Of a stretch of 10,030 nt of DNA, positions 1-7,042 are shown piece after piece (the first letter of the stretch is position 1; each line of letters starts with the position of its first letter). The position numbers and the translations under genes were made by a program. The stretch comes from Pseudomonadota bacterium. Lineage in GTDB: Bacteria > Pseudomonadota > Gammaproteobacteria > Burkholderiales > Thiobacillaceae. The notes beneath the pieces are model-generated. The model did not search any database. It was not told the DNA's origin and was given only the letters and a program-made list of their open reading frames with translations. The DNA lies in assembly GCA_021791235.1 (NCBI GenBank), contig JAJYXA010000372.1:1-10030 (forward strand), in the 5' to 3' direction.

Positions 1-223
1 AGCCATCGTCGAAGCCTTCTCCACCATGCAGGAAGATCTCGACAAGGAGCGCAAGGCCATCATGAAGCAGTGGGCCAAGCGCGAAGAGCAGATCGAGCGT
101 GTGATGGGTGCGACGGTGGGGATGTATGGGGATTTGCAGGGGATTGCGGGGAAGTCGTTGCAGGAGATCGAAGGACTCGATTTGCTTGCTTTGGGTCACG
201 AAGGAGATATGAATGCTGACTAA
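1..223 (+). CDS. DUF2130 family protein, C-terminal end (partial)
   Basis: The reading frame is open from base 2 and runs off the left edge, so only about the last 73 residues are visible. They contain a run of charged helix (MQEDLDKERKAIMKQWAKRE) followed by a GMYGDLQGIAGKSLQEIEGL-type ending. I recognise this as the C-terminus of the DUF2130 family, cytoplasmic proteins with a long coiled coil and a conserved C-terminal domain of unknown biochemical role. The ATG at 26 is internal and not the start, because family-like sequence continues upstream of it. The stop codon lies 11 bp inside the next gene, which suggests translational coupling and a shared transcript with the ATPase-TOPRIM gene. 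DUF2130 genes are, to my knowledge, often found beside restriction-modification genes, which fits this context. Family assignment is from motif memory; function is unknown. Confidence 0.75.
   Translation, partial: AIVEAFSTMQEDLDKERKAIMKQWAKREEQIERVMGATVGMYGDLQGIAGKSLQEIEGLDLLALGHEGDMNAD
201..206 (+). promoter_or_regulatory. Ribosome binding site of the ATPase-TOPRIM gene
   Basis: AAGGAG lies 6 nt before the ATG at 213, inside the end of the DUF2130 frame. It is a near-perfect Shine-Dalgarno sequence and fixes the start of the ATPase-TOPRIM gene even though that start overlaps the upstream gene. Confidence 0.75.
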
Positions 224-1961
224 ACTGACCATCAAAAACTTCAAGCGGTTTGACGAGGTCGAAGTTGACTTGGGCAAGTCCGTTGTGCTCATCGGCCCAA
301 ACAACTCCGGGAAGACGACCGCGCTTCAGGCGCTCGCCCTCTGGGAGCTTGGGTTGCGTCGATGGACTGAAAAACGGCAGGGGAAATCCACGGCGCTCCA
401 GCGGCAAGGCGTGGCCATCAACCGGCGCGATCTGGTCGCACTTCCGGTTCCTGTCGCCAACCTACTCTGGCGGGACCTGCATGTCCGCAACGTGGAACGG
501 CAGGAAGGGAAACCAAAAACGCAAAATATTCGCGTGGATATATTGGTCGAGGGAATTACTGACGATCAGGTATGGTCATGCGGGCTTGAGTTCGATTATG
601 CAAACGAGGAGTCATTTTATTGTCGCCCGCTCAGGCTGGACGAGAGCAAGCAACCCGAGCGGATGAGCATTCCAGAACTTGCCACAAAAGCCAAGGTGGC
701 GTTGTTGCCGCCGATGTCCGGGCTGACGGATCGAGAATTCATCAAGCAACCAGGGGAGATTGGCGTATTGATAGGACAAGGCCAGACGGCGCAGGTGCTG
801 CGTAACCTGTGTCACCGGGTGTGCTGGCCAGACGAGAAATCGAACAAACCCTCCGGGGACTGGATTGCACTGACGGAACAGTTATCCCGCCTGTTCGGAG
901 TGAAATTGCTTAATCCGAAGTTTGTTGCCGAGCGCAGCGAAATTGTCATGGAGTACGAGGAAAAATCTGGCGCACGGTTGGATATATCCTCTTCCGGCCG
1001 GGGCTTGCAGCAAACCCTACTGATCCTTGCGCACCTATATGCCAATCCGCGCACGGTGTTGTTGCTGGACGAACCGGATGCGCATCTTGAGGTGCTGCGC
1101 CAGCGCCAGACTTATCAACTGATCAACGATCTTGCCGAGGAAAAAGGCTCGCAAATCGTCGCCGCTAGTCATTCTGAAGTCGTGCTTGCCGAAGCAGCGA
1201 ATCGTGGCATGGTGGTGGCCTTTGTAGGCAAGCCGCATCTGTTGAACGACCGTGGCAGCCAGACGATGAAAGCCCTCACGGACCTGGGCTGGGATCAGTA
1301 CTATCAGGCGGAGGAGACGGGCTGGGTGTTGTATGTCGAGGACTCGACCGATCTGGCCATTCTCAAGGCATTCGCCAAAATTCTGGCGCATCCGGCCCAG
1401 GCATTGCTGGAAATGCCGTTTGTTCACTATGTCTCAACCAACTTGCCGCAAAAATCCCGTGATCACTTCAACGGCTTGCGCGAAGCCAAGAACGACCTGG
1501 TGGGCATTGCCCTGTTTGACCGCCTCGACCGGGCGCTACAACCCAACGAGAACCTGAATGAGTTGATGTGGGCCAGGCGCGAGATCGAGAACTATCTATG
1601 TACCCCTGAGGTTTTACGTGCGTGGGCCATCCACGATGTGGCGGATGACCTGTTTGGCGTTGCCGAACGTGGAAGACGTCAGCAGGCGATGGAACAAGCC
1701 ATCGCGGAAGTCACGCACCTGTTGGAGATCGACGAGAAATCGCCCTGGTCGCTTGATGTAAAAGCCACGGACGAAGTGCTCGACCGGGTCTTCAGGGTTT
1801 TCTTCAAGGAAATGGAGCTGCCCTTGACGTTCCGCAAGCGCGATTACCATTTGCTTGCCGGTTTCTTGTCGAGACAACAGATCGAGCCTGAGATTGTTGA
1901 AAAGCTGGATGCCATTGTGGCAACGGCTGCGCGCGCCAAACCACGAGGAAATAACACGTGA
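213..1961 (+). CDS. OLD/PARIS-like ATPase with C-terminal TOPRIM-like nuclease domain
   Basis: This 582-residue protein has an ABC/SMC-type ATPase half followed by a TOPRIM-like half. Seen in sequence: Walker A GPNNSGKT at residues 28-35, a signature-like SSSGRGLQQ at 259-267, Walker B LLLDEPDAHL with D286 and E287, and a switch histidine in AASHS at H320. The TOPRIM-like part has YVEDSTD with E376 and D380, ALFDRLD with D436 and D439, and REIENYL at 456-462, a motif of the OLD/DUF4435 group. OLD-family proteins are ATP-dependent DNA nucleases in phage defence (P2 Old, GajA of Gabija), and PARIS pairs an ABC ATPase (AriA) with a DUF4435 TOPRIM protein (AriB). Here both modules are in one chain, and no UvrD-type helicase or reverse transcriptase is adjacent. 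It overlaps DUF2130 by 11 bp and precedes mod closely, so it is probably cotranscribed with the restriction-modification genes. The nuclease activity and any anti-phage role are inferred. Confidence 0.85.
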   Translation: MLTKLTIKNFKRFDEVEVDLGKSVVLIGPNNSGKTTALQALALWELGLRRWTEKRQGKSTALQRQGVAINRRDLVALPVPVANLLWRDLHVRNVERQEGKPKTQNIRVDILVEGITDDQVWSCGLEFDYANEESFYCRPLRLDESKQPERMSIPELATKAKVALLPPMSGLTDREFIKQPGEIGVLIGQGQTAQVLRNLCHRVCWPDEKSNKPSGDWIALTEQLSRLFGVKLLNPKFVAERSEIVMEYEEKSGARLDISSSGRGLQQTLLILAHLYANPRTVLLLDEPDAHLEVLRQRQTYQLINDLAEEKGSQIVAASHSEVVLAEAANRGMVVAFVGKPHLLNDRGSQTMKALTDLGWDQYYQAEETGWVLYVEDSTDLAILKAFAKILAHPAQALLEMPFVHYVSTNLPQKSRDHFNGLREAKNDLVGIALFDRLDRALQPNENLNELMWARREIENYLCTPEVLRAWAIHDVADDLFGVAERGRRQQAMEQAIAEVTHLLEIDEKSPWSLDVKATDEVLDRVFRVFFKEMELPLTFRKRDYHLLAGFLSRQQIEPEIVEKLDAIVATAARAKPRGNNT

Positions 1962-1999
1962 TAGAGATTGCAGACGCCATCAGGGAGCGGGTGGCGTGA
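1958..1999 (+). CDS. Possible 13-codon coupling mini-ORF between ATPase and mod genes
   Basis: A GTG at 1958 overlaps the TGA of the ATPase gene (GTGA), has GAGGAA 8 nt upstream (1944-1949), and opens a frame of only 13 codons (start V/M-IEIADAIRERVA). It ends at TGA 1997-1999, which overlaps the GTG start of mod in the same GTGA arrangement. It may be a leader peptide that carries ribosomes from one gene to the next, or the residue of a gene otherwise deleted from the operon. The sequence is too short to assign to a family, and it could be chance. Confidence 0.3.
   Translation: MIEIADAIRERVA
1982..1987 (+). promoter_or_regulatory. Ribosome binding site deciding the GTG start of mod
   Basis: AGGGAG lies 8 nt before GTG 1996. 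The frame stays open upstream to an ATG at 1855, but that stretch overlaps the end of the ATPase gene and is not methyltransferase-like. This site plus the onset of family-like sequence (KKQKLELTWIGKENRP) favours 1996. Confidence 0.6.
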
Positions 2000-3651
2000 A
2001 AAAACAAAAACTTGAACTCACCTGGATCGGCAAGGAGAACCGGCCGAAGCTGGAGCCGCGGATTCTGCTGGAAGAACCGGGCAGGTCGTATCACGCTACG
2101 CATCGGGTGACGGAGAACGACATCTTCGACAACCGGCTGATCTTCGGCGACAACCTGCTGGCCTTGAAGGCGCTGGAGTCGGAATTCGCGGGTAAGGTGA
2201 AGTGTGTGTTTATTGATCCACCATACAACACCGGCAGCGCGTTCACGCATTACGATGACGGGGTGGAGCATTCGCTCTGGCTGTCGCTGATGCGCGACCG
2301 GCTGGAGATCATCCGGCGATTGCTGTCGGAGGATGGTTCGCTGTGGATCACGATTGACGACAACGAGGCGCATTACCTGAAGGTGCTGTGCGATGAGGTG
2401 TTCGGGCGGGTGAATTTTGTTGCGAATGTATTCTGGCAAAAAACTCCAACACGAGAAAATAGGACAGATTTTTCTGCTGTACATGACCACGTATTGGTTT
2501 TTGCGAAGTGTCGCGATATTTGGAAAGAAATTCGCAATCCTTTGCCCGCATCAGAAAGTCAACTTGGAAGGTTTACCAATCCCGATTCTGACCCACGAGG
2601 CCCATGGGCCTCTTTGCCCGCTCATGCAAAAGCCGAAAAGGGTCGCCGCCAAGCACAATTTTTTACTGTGACGACACCTTCTGGCAGAGAGGTCGATCCA
2701 CCCGCTGGACGTTGCTGGCTCTATACCGAGCCTCGATTTCGTGAAATGGTTGCCGATAACCGAATTTGGTTTGGTGCTGATGGTGGGAATGCACCTCGCG
2801 TCAAAAAATTTCTTTCTGAGGTACAGGCTGGACTTGTGCCCTCAACATTCTGGTCTCACCAAGAAGTTGGAACTAATGGGCAAGCGAAGAGCGAGTTGGT
2901 CAATTTATTTCCGGGTGAAACGCCCTTCTCAACACCAAAGCCCGAAGCATTGATTCATAGAGTTATCCATATCGCTACCAACCCCGGCGACCTCATCCTC
3001 GATTCCTTCGCCGGTTCCGGTACCTCCGGCGCCGTCGCCCACAAGATGGGCCGCCGCTGGATCATGGTGGAGCTGGGCGAACACTGCCATACCCACATCA
3101 TTCCGCGCCTGAAGAAGGTCATCGACAGCGAAGATACCGGCGGTATCACTCAGGCAGCCGGCTGGAAAGGCGGCGGCGGTTTCCGCTACTACCGCCTGGC
3201 CCCCTCGCTGCTGGAAAAGGACAAATGGGGCAACTGGGTCATTAACCAGAACTACAACCCAGCCATGCTGACCGAAGCCTTGTGCAAGCTGGAGGGCTTT
3301 ACCTATGCGCCTTCCGACGCGGTGTACTGGCAGCACGGCCATTCCACCGAGCGCGATTTCATTTACGTGACCACCGCCACGTTGAATCACGAGCAGTTGC
3401 GGCAGCTTTCCGACGAGGTGGGGCCTGACTGCTCGCTGTTGGTGCTGTGCCCGGCCTTCCGGGGGCGGGGCGAGTACCCGAATCTCACCGTGAAGAAAAT
3501 CCCCAAACAGGTGTTGAGTCGCTGCGAGTGGGGGCACGACGATTATTCGTTGCGGGTGGAGAACCTGCCGCAGGCTCCCTCTCCCCCAGCCCCTCTCCCG
3601 CAAGCGGGCGAGGGGAGAAATTTGTCGGGCCAGCAGGCGCTGGAGTTTTAA
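1996..3651 (+). CDS. mod: DNA methyltransferase, type III restriction-modification Mod subunit
   Basis: This is a 551-residue adenine-specific DNA methyltransferase of the beta class. The catalytic motif IV DPPYNTG lies at residues 74-80, preceded by the usual FGDNLLALKAL region. After a long variable segment, the AdoMet-binding motif I DSFAGSGTSG follows at 336-345. Catalytic motif before AdoMet motif is the order seen in type III Mod proteins, and IDDNEAHYLKVLCDEVFG near residues 119-136 is also typical. In type III systems Mod recognises the site, methylates adenine on one strand and forms the restriction complex with Res; here res lies downstream on the same strand. The segment between the motifs (about 140-330) is the expected target-recognition domain and is AT-richer than the rest. 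The last 24 residues derive largely from a palindromic repeat. The frame is intact with every motif present, so it is probably active. The recognition sequence cannot be read from this. Confidence 0.9.
   Translation: MKKQKLELTWIGKENRPKLEPRILLEEPGRSYHATHRVTENDIFDNRLIFGDNLLALKALESEFAGKVKCVFIDPPYNTGSAFTHYDDGVEHSLWLSLMRDRLEIIRRLLSEDGSLWITIDDNEAHYLKVLCDEVFGRVNFVANVFWQKTPTRENRTDFSAVHDHVLVFAKCRDIWKEIRNPLPASESQLGRFTNPDSDPRGPWASLPAHAKAEKGRRQAQFFTVTTPSGREVDPPAGRCWLYTEPRFREMVADNRIWFGADGGNAPRVKKFLSEVQAGLVPSTFWSHQEVGTNGQAKSELVNLFPGETPFSTPKPEALIHRVIHIATNPGDLILDSFAGSGTSGAVAHKMGRRWIMVELGEHCHTHIIPRLKKVIDSEDTGGITQAAGWKGGGGFRYYRLAPSLLEKDKWGNWVINQNYNPAMLTEALCKLEGFTYAPSDAVYWQHGHSTERDFIYVTTATLNHEQLRQLSDEVGPDCSLLVLCPAFRGRGEYPNLTVKKIPKQVLSRCEWGHDDYSLRVENLPQAPSPPAPLPQAGEGRNLSGQQALEF
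2411..2985 (+). other. AT-rich target-recognition segment of mod
   Basis: The base composition of mod changes abruptly near 2411 from GC-rich to clearly AT-richer, with many AAA, TTT and AAT codons, and changes back near 2985 just before AdoMet motif I. The segment corresponds to residues about 140-330, between the DPPY and FAGSG motifs, where type III Mod proteins place the DNA-recognition domain. Exchange of this domain between alleles is well known for Mod genes, so the compositional block is best explained as recombination that swapped specificity while keeping the catalytic ends. Boundaries are judged by eye. Confidence 0.6.
3577..3617 (+). repeat. Dispersed palindromic repeat within the 3' end of mod
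   Basis: A pyrimidine-rich stretch leads into a hairpin: CCCCTCTCCCGC at 3590-3601, AA, then GCGGGCGAGGGG at 3604-3615, a 12-bp stem with one mismatch. It matches the common proteobacterial intergenic repeat with a CCCCTCTCCCGCAAGCGGG core. Here it lies inside the coding frame and is translated as SPPAPLPQAGEGRN (about residues 529-542), a string recognisable as a translated repeat and not a protein domain. The hairpin could also act on transcript stability just before the downstream gene. Confidence 0.75.
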
Positions 3652-3654
3652 TGC

Positions 3655-4219
3655 ATGGATAAAAGCGCGCTGCAAACGCTGATTGCTGCTGGAGAATCGC
3701 TTGCGGTGGAGTTCAAGGGCGAGCGACGCTGCGTGCTGAATGACCGGGATTTGGTGGAGGCGGTGGTTTGCCTGGCCAATGCGGCGGGTGATTGTCCTCA
3801 ACCGTTTGTTCCATGAGCGGCGGCTGACTTCCGAACAAGCTGCGGCGGATATCCAGCGTACCCAAAATGATGCTCGCGCGGTTCTGGAGCGACTGGTTGA
3901 GGAGGGGTTGGTGGAGGCACGAGGCGAGCGTCGTGGCCGGGTTTATCACCTGGCGGCCAGATTTTATGGCGCTGTTGGTCAGCCGGAGGCGTATGTCCGT
4001 GTTCACGGCCTTGATCCGATCCGACAGGAAGCGGCCATTTTGCAGTTTGTCCAGGCGCATGGTCGAATCAAGCGCGAGAACGTGACGGAGCTTTGCGGGC
4101 TTGCGGAAAGACAGGCCACGCTTTTATTGGGCCGGCTTGTCAGGGAAGGCAAGTTGGCCAAGCAGGGAACAAGGCGTTGGACCTACTATGTCCAGCCGGA
4201 TGCTATAGACGCTCTATGA
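3655..4219 (+). pseudogene. AlbA_2/Schlafen-like ATP-binding regulator, internally deleted and frameshifted
   Basis: An ATG at 3655 with GGAG at 3642-3645, 3 bp after the mod stop, starts a frame encoding an AlbA_2 (divergent AAA-4) N-terminus: SLAVEFKGERR near residues 15-25 and LVEAVVCLANAAGD at 33-46. It stops at TGA 3814-3816 after 53 codons. From about 3788 the +1 frame carries the C-terminal part of the same family: VIVLNRLFHERRLTSEQAA, then two winged-helix-like segments, to TGA 4217-4219. Intact relatives are roughly 450-500 residues, so about 300 central residues, including most of the AlbA_2 fold, have been lost at a junction near 3785-3790, with a change of frame. Related genes commonly sit between mod and res of type III loci, where their role is poorly known. 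An ATG at 3779 could still give a 146-residue winged-helix remnant, but it has no good ribosome site. Confidence 0.75.
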
Positions 4220-4250
4220 ACGTCTATGAACATCTATGGACACATATGAA
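4211..4250 (+). repeat. Four 10-bp tandem repeats, unit NNTCTATGAA
   Basis: The decamers starting at 4211, 4221, 4231 and 4241 share the pattern NNTCTATGAA: units 1 and 2 match 8/8 in the fixed positions, unit 3 has one change (TCTATGGA) and unit 4 two (CATATGAA). The array begins over the stop codon of the broken AlbA_2 gene and lies about 100 bp before the res start. The period is close to one DNA turn, so the units face the same side of the helix, as expected for a multi-site operator or for slippage. Role unknown. Confidence 0.6.
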
Positions 4251-4277
4251 CATTGCTGGAATGGATAAAACATGGAC

Positions 4278-4283
4278 AAGGAA
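4278..4283 (+). promoter_or_regulatory. Alternative ribosome binding site for a longer Res start
   Basis: AAGGAA lies 8 nt before an in-frame ATG at 4292, which would add 19 residues to Res. It is a better Shine-Dalgarno match than the GGGGA (4338-4342) before ATG 4349. The extra residues (MGDEAACDGRGTGHKW...) do not look like family sequence, so 4349 is preferred, but this site leaves the start open. Confidence 0.35.
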
Positions 4284-4348
4284 CCGATTCCATGGGGGAT
4301 GAGGCAGCCTGCGACGGGCGGGGAACAGGCCATAAATGGGGACGCACT

Positions 4349-7042
4349 ATGAATCGCCACGTCAACGCCATTGCCGGCCGCCTTAGCCTGCGCCCCCCGC
4401 AGCGCCACTCGCTGGAGATACTGGACCGCATTACGGAGATTGCACCGCCCGGGAAGGGCGCCGATACCGCCGCTTTGCTCGACGCCATCCGCAGCGAGTT
4501 TCCGTCGGTGACGGACTTCGAGCGGGAATTCCCCTCGGTGTGTTTTGCACTGGCTACCGGCGTGGGCAAGACGCGCCTGATGGGCGCCTTTATCAGCTAT
4601 CTGCACCTGGCCCACGGCATCAACAACTTCTTCGTGATGGCGCCCAACCTGACCATCTACAACAAGCTGATTGCCGACTTCACGCCCAACACGCCCAAGT
4701 ATGTGTTCAAGGGCATTGCCGAATTCGCCACCGATGCGCCGGCCATTATTACGGGCGACAACTACGAGGCCATGGCGGGCAATCTGTTCGATGCCTTGCT
4801 GCGCTGCAAGATCAATATTTTCAACATCTCCAAGATCAACTCCGAGGTGCGCGGCGGCAAGTCGCCGCGTATCAAGCGGCTGTCGGAATACATCGGCGAA
4901 AGCTACTTCGACTACCTGGCCGGACTACCGGACCTGGTGCTGCTGATGGACGAGTCGCATCGCTACCGGGCCAGTGCCGGGGTGCGGGCGATCAACGATC
5001 TGAAGCCGATTCTCGGTCTTGAACTCACCGCCACGCCGTTCGTGGAGTCGGCTCGCGGCGCCGCCACGTTCAGGAACGTGATCTACGACTACCCCCTTGG
5101 CACTGCCATGGCGGATGGCTTTGTCAAGGAGCCGGCGGTGGTGACGCGCAAGAATTTCAACCCGGCGGGTATGTCGGCAGAAGAAATCGAGCGCCTGAAG
5201 CTGGAAGACGGTGTGCGCCTGCACGAAAGCGTGAAGGTCGAGCTTGAGACCTACGCCCGTGAAGCGGACAAGCCCATCGTCAAGCCTTTCCTGTTGGTGA
5301 TCGCCCGCGACACCACCCATGCCAGCGCCTTGCTGGCCTTGATCCAGTCCGAGGCCTTCTTCGAGGGGCGCTACCAGGACAAGGTCATTCAGGTCGATTC
5401 CAGCAAGAGCGGCGCCGAAGAGGAGGAAATGATCGAGCGGCTGTTGAAGGTGGAACATACCGAGGAGCCGACCGAGATCGTCATCCACGTCAACATGCTG
5501 AAGGAAGGCTGGGACGTGACCAACCTCTACACCATCGTGCCGCTGCGGGCGGCCAACGCCCGTGTGTTGATCGAGCAGTCCATCGGCCGCGGCTTGCGTC
5601 TGCCCTACGGCAAGCGCACCGGGGTGACGGCGGTTGACCGGTTGAACATCGTCGCGCACGACAGGTTTCAGGAAATCATCGACGAAGCCAACAAGCCGGA
5701 TTCGACAATCCGCATGACATCGGTGGTGCTGGACGACGATGTGCTGACCCGCAAAACCGGCACCGTGGTTTCCCAATCGTGTGTGGCAACCAAGCTCGGG
5801 CTGCAACCCGAGAATGTCACCAGCAGCACGAAAGTGGCAGGCCAGGACGAGACGCCCGTTTTCACCAAGCCGGAAGAGCAGAAAGTGGCCCAGATTGCCT
5901 ACGAGGTCATCCGCAAGCTGGAGGGACAGCCCGATGTGGTGCCAACAATCGAGCACCTGAGAAACCCGGAAATCCAGGCGGCCATCGTCAAGGCAGTGGA
6001 AGAGCAGCACCAGCCGACGCAGATGGAACTGGAGGGCGTGACCGAGAAGCCGGACATTGCCGCAGTCGTGGCCAAGACGGCGGACCTGTATGTGCAACAA
6101 ACCATCAGCATCCCGCGCGTTCTGGTGGTGCCCAAGGGCGAAGTGAAATCCGGCTTCGAGCCATTCACGCTGAAGCTGGACGCGCTGAAGTATCCGGCCG
6201 TTTCGGAAGAGCTTTGGGTGCAATACCTGCGTACCGGCGGCACTGAAGTGGTGGCAATGGGACACGGTGGCATCGACGAGGCGCGGCTGGAGGACTACGT
6301 GGTCAGCGGCCTGGTGGATTTCGATGACGTGTTCTACGACGAACACGCCGACTTGCTGTATGACCTGGCGGGGCAAACCGTCCAGCATTTGCTGGGTCAC
6401 TTGTCCGAAGATGAAGTGAGAAAAGTCCTGCGCTGTTACCAGCGCCCCATTGCGCAGTTTATTCATGCCCAGATGCAGGAACATTACTGGGAAGACACCA
6501 GCGGCGGCTATGAGGTGAAAGTGAGCAAGGGATATACCGAACTCAAACCCAGTTCATATACCTACCAGGTCAATGAGCCGCTCGCGGATTACAGGGTTGC
6601 CCCCGCCGACAAGAGCAATATGGCGAAATACCTGTTTGGCGGGTTCGAACGCTGCCTTTATCCGGTGCAGAAGTTCGATTCGGATGCCGAGCGCAAGCTG
6701 TCAGCGATTCTGGAGCGCGACGCGATGAAGTGGTTCAAGCCGGCCAGGGGGCAGTTCCAGATTTACTATCGCAATGGCGCCGATCATCTGGAATACCAGC
6801 CGGACTTCGTTGCTGAAACGAACGACACGATCTACATGCTCGAACCCAAGGCCAGCAATCAGATGGACGACCCGGTTGTCCTCGCCAAGAAAGAGGCCGC
6901 TATCAACTGGTGTGTGAATGCTTCAGACCACGCATTAAGTAATGAAGGCAAGCCTTGGCGTTACGTGCTGATTCCGCATGACGAGATTGCGCCCAACATG
7001 ACCTTGTTGGGTTTGGCGGAGCACTTCGTTGCAACAAACTAA
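4349..7042 (+). CDS. res: Type III restriction-modification Res subunit, SF2 helicase-endonuclease
   Basis: This 897-residue protein combines a superfamily 2 translocase with a C-terminal PD-(D/E)xK nuclease, the layout of type III Res subunits (about 900-1000 residues). Visible motifs: motif I ATGVGKT at residues 69-75, motif II DESH at 201-204, motif III TATP at 227-230, motif VI QSIGRGLRLP at 410-419. Near the C-terminus, YQPDF with D819 and LEPKA with E832 and K834 form the nuclease D...ExK signature. The expected role is ATP-dependent long-range communication along DNA and cleavage when two unmodified sites are engaged, in complex with Mod. The start at 4349 is chosen because family-like sequence (MNRHVNAIAGRLSLRPPQ) begins there; ATG 4292 is the alternative. 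It is separated from mod by the broken AlbA_2 gene, so it may rely on read-through or its own promoter. All motifs are intact and it is probably functional. Confidence 0.9.
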   Translation: MNRHVNAIAGRLSLRPPQRHSLEILDRITEIAPPGKGADTAALLDAIRSEFPSVTDFEREFPSVCFALATGVGKTRLMGAFISYLHLAHGINNFFVMAPNLTIYNKLIADFTPNTPKYVFKGIAEFATDAPAIITGDNYEAMAGNLFDALLRCKINIFNISKINSEVRGGKSPRIKRLSEYIGESYFDYLAGLPDLVLLMDESHRYRASAGVRAINDLKPILGLELTATPFVESARGAATFRNVIYDYPLGTAMADGFVKEPAVVTRKNFNPAGMSAEEIERLKLEDGVRLHESVKVELETYAREADKPIVKPFLLVIARDTTHASALLALIQSEAFFEGRYQDKVIQVDSSKSGAEEEEMIERLLKVEHTEEPTEIVIHVNMLKEGWDVTNLYTIVPLRAANARVLIEQSIGRGLRLPYGKRTGVTAVDRLNIVAHDRFQEIIDEANKPDSTIRMTSVVLDDDVLTRKTGTVVSQSCVATKLGLQPENVTSSTKVAGQDETPVFTKPEEQKVAQIAYEVIRKLEGQPDVVPTIEHLRNPEIQAAIVKAVEEQHQPTQMELEGVTEKPDIAAVVAKTADLYVQQTISIPRVLVVPKGEVKSGFEPFTLKLDALKYPAVSEELWVQYLRTGGTEVVAMGHGGIDEARLEDYVVSGLVDFDDVFYDEHADLLYDLAGQTVQHLLGHLSEDEVRKVLRCYQRPIAQFIHAQMQEHYWEDTSGGYEVKVSKGYTELKPSSYTYQVNEPLADYRVAPADKSNMAKYLFGGFERCLYPVQKFDSDAERKLSAILERDAMKWFKPARGQFQIYYRNGADHLEYQPDFVAETNDTIYMLEPKASNQMDDPVVLAKKEAAINWCVNASDHALSNEGKPWRYVLIPHDEIAPNMTLLGLAEHFVATN

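Noticed and set aside
1855..1995. Upstream extension of mod to ATG 1855.
   Set aside because: It overlaps the end of the ATPase gene and is unlike methyltransferase sequence; GTG 1996 has a good ribosome site and family-like sequence begins there.
3590..3615. Hairpin at the end of mod considered as a Rho-independent terminator.
   Set aside because: It lies within the coding frame and is followed by an A-containing GC-mixed stretch without a T-run.
2929..3801. 290-codon open frame on the - strand across the end of mod and the AlbA_2 remnant.
   Set aside because: It is a shadow of GC-rich coding sequence; its low-complexity R/Q/H composition and passage through the palindromic repeat argue against a gene.
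4177..4209. TTGGAC followed by TGCTATAGA as a promoter for res.
   Set aside because: The spacing is about 21 bp and both hexamers match poorly, so I do not call it.
4211..4250. Tandem repeats considered as a CRISPR array.
   Set aside because: Units are 10 bp with no spacers between them.
4925..6484. Long open frame of 519 codons on the - strand opposite res.
   Set aside because: It is antisense to a gene with intact helicase motifs, is rich in H, Q, L and V as expected from complementing GC-rich codons, and has no recognisable domain.
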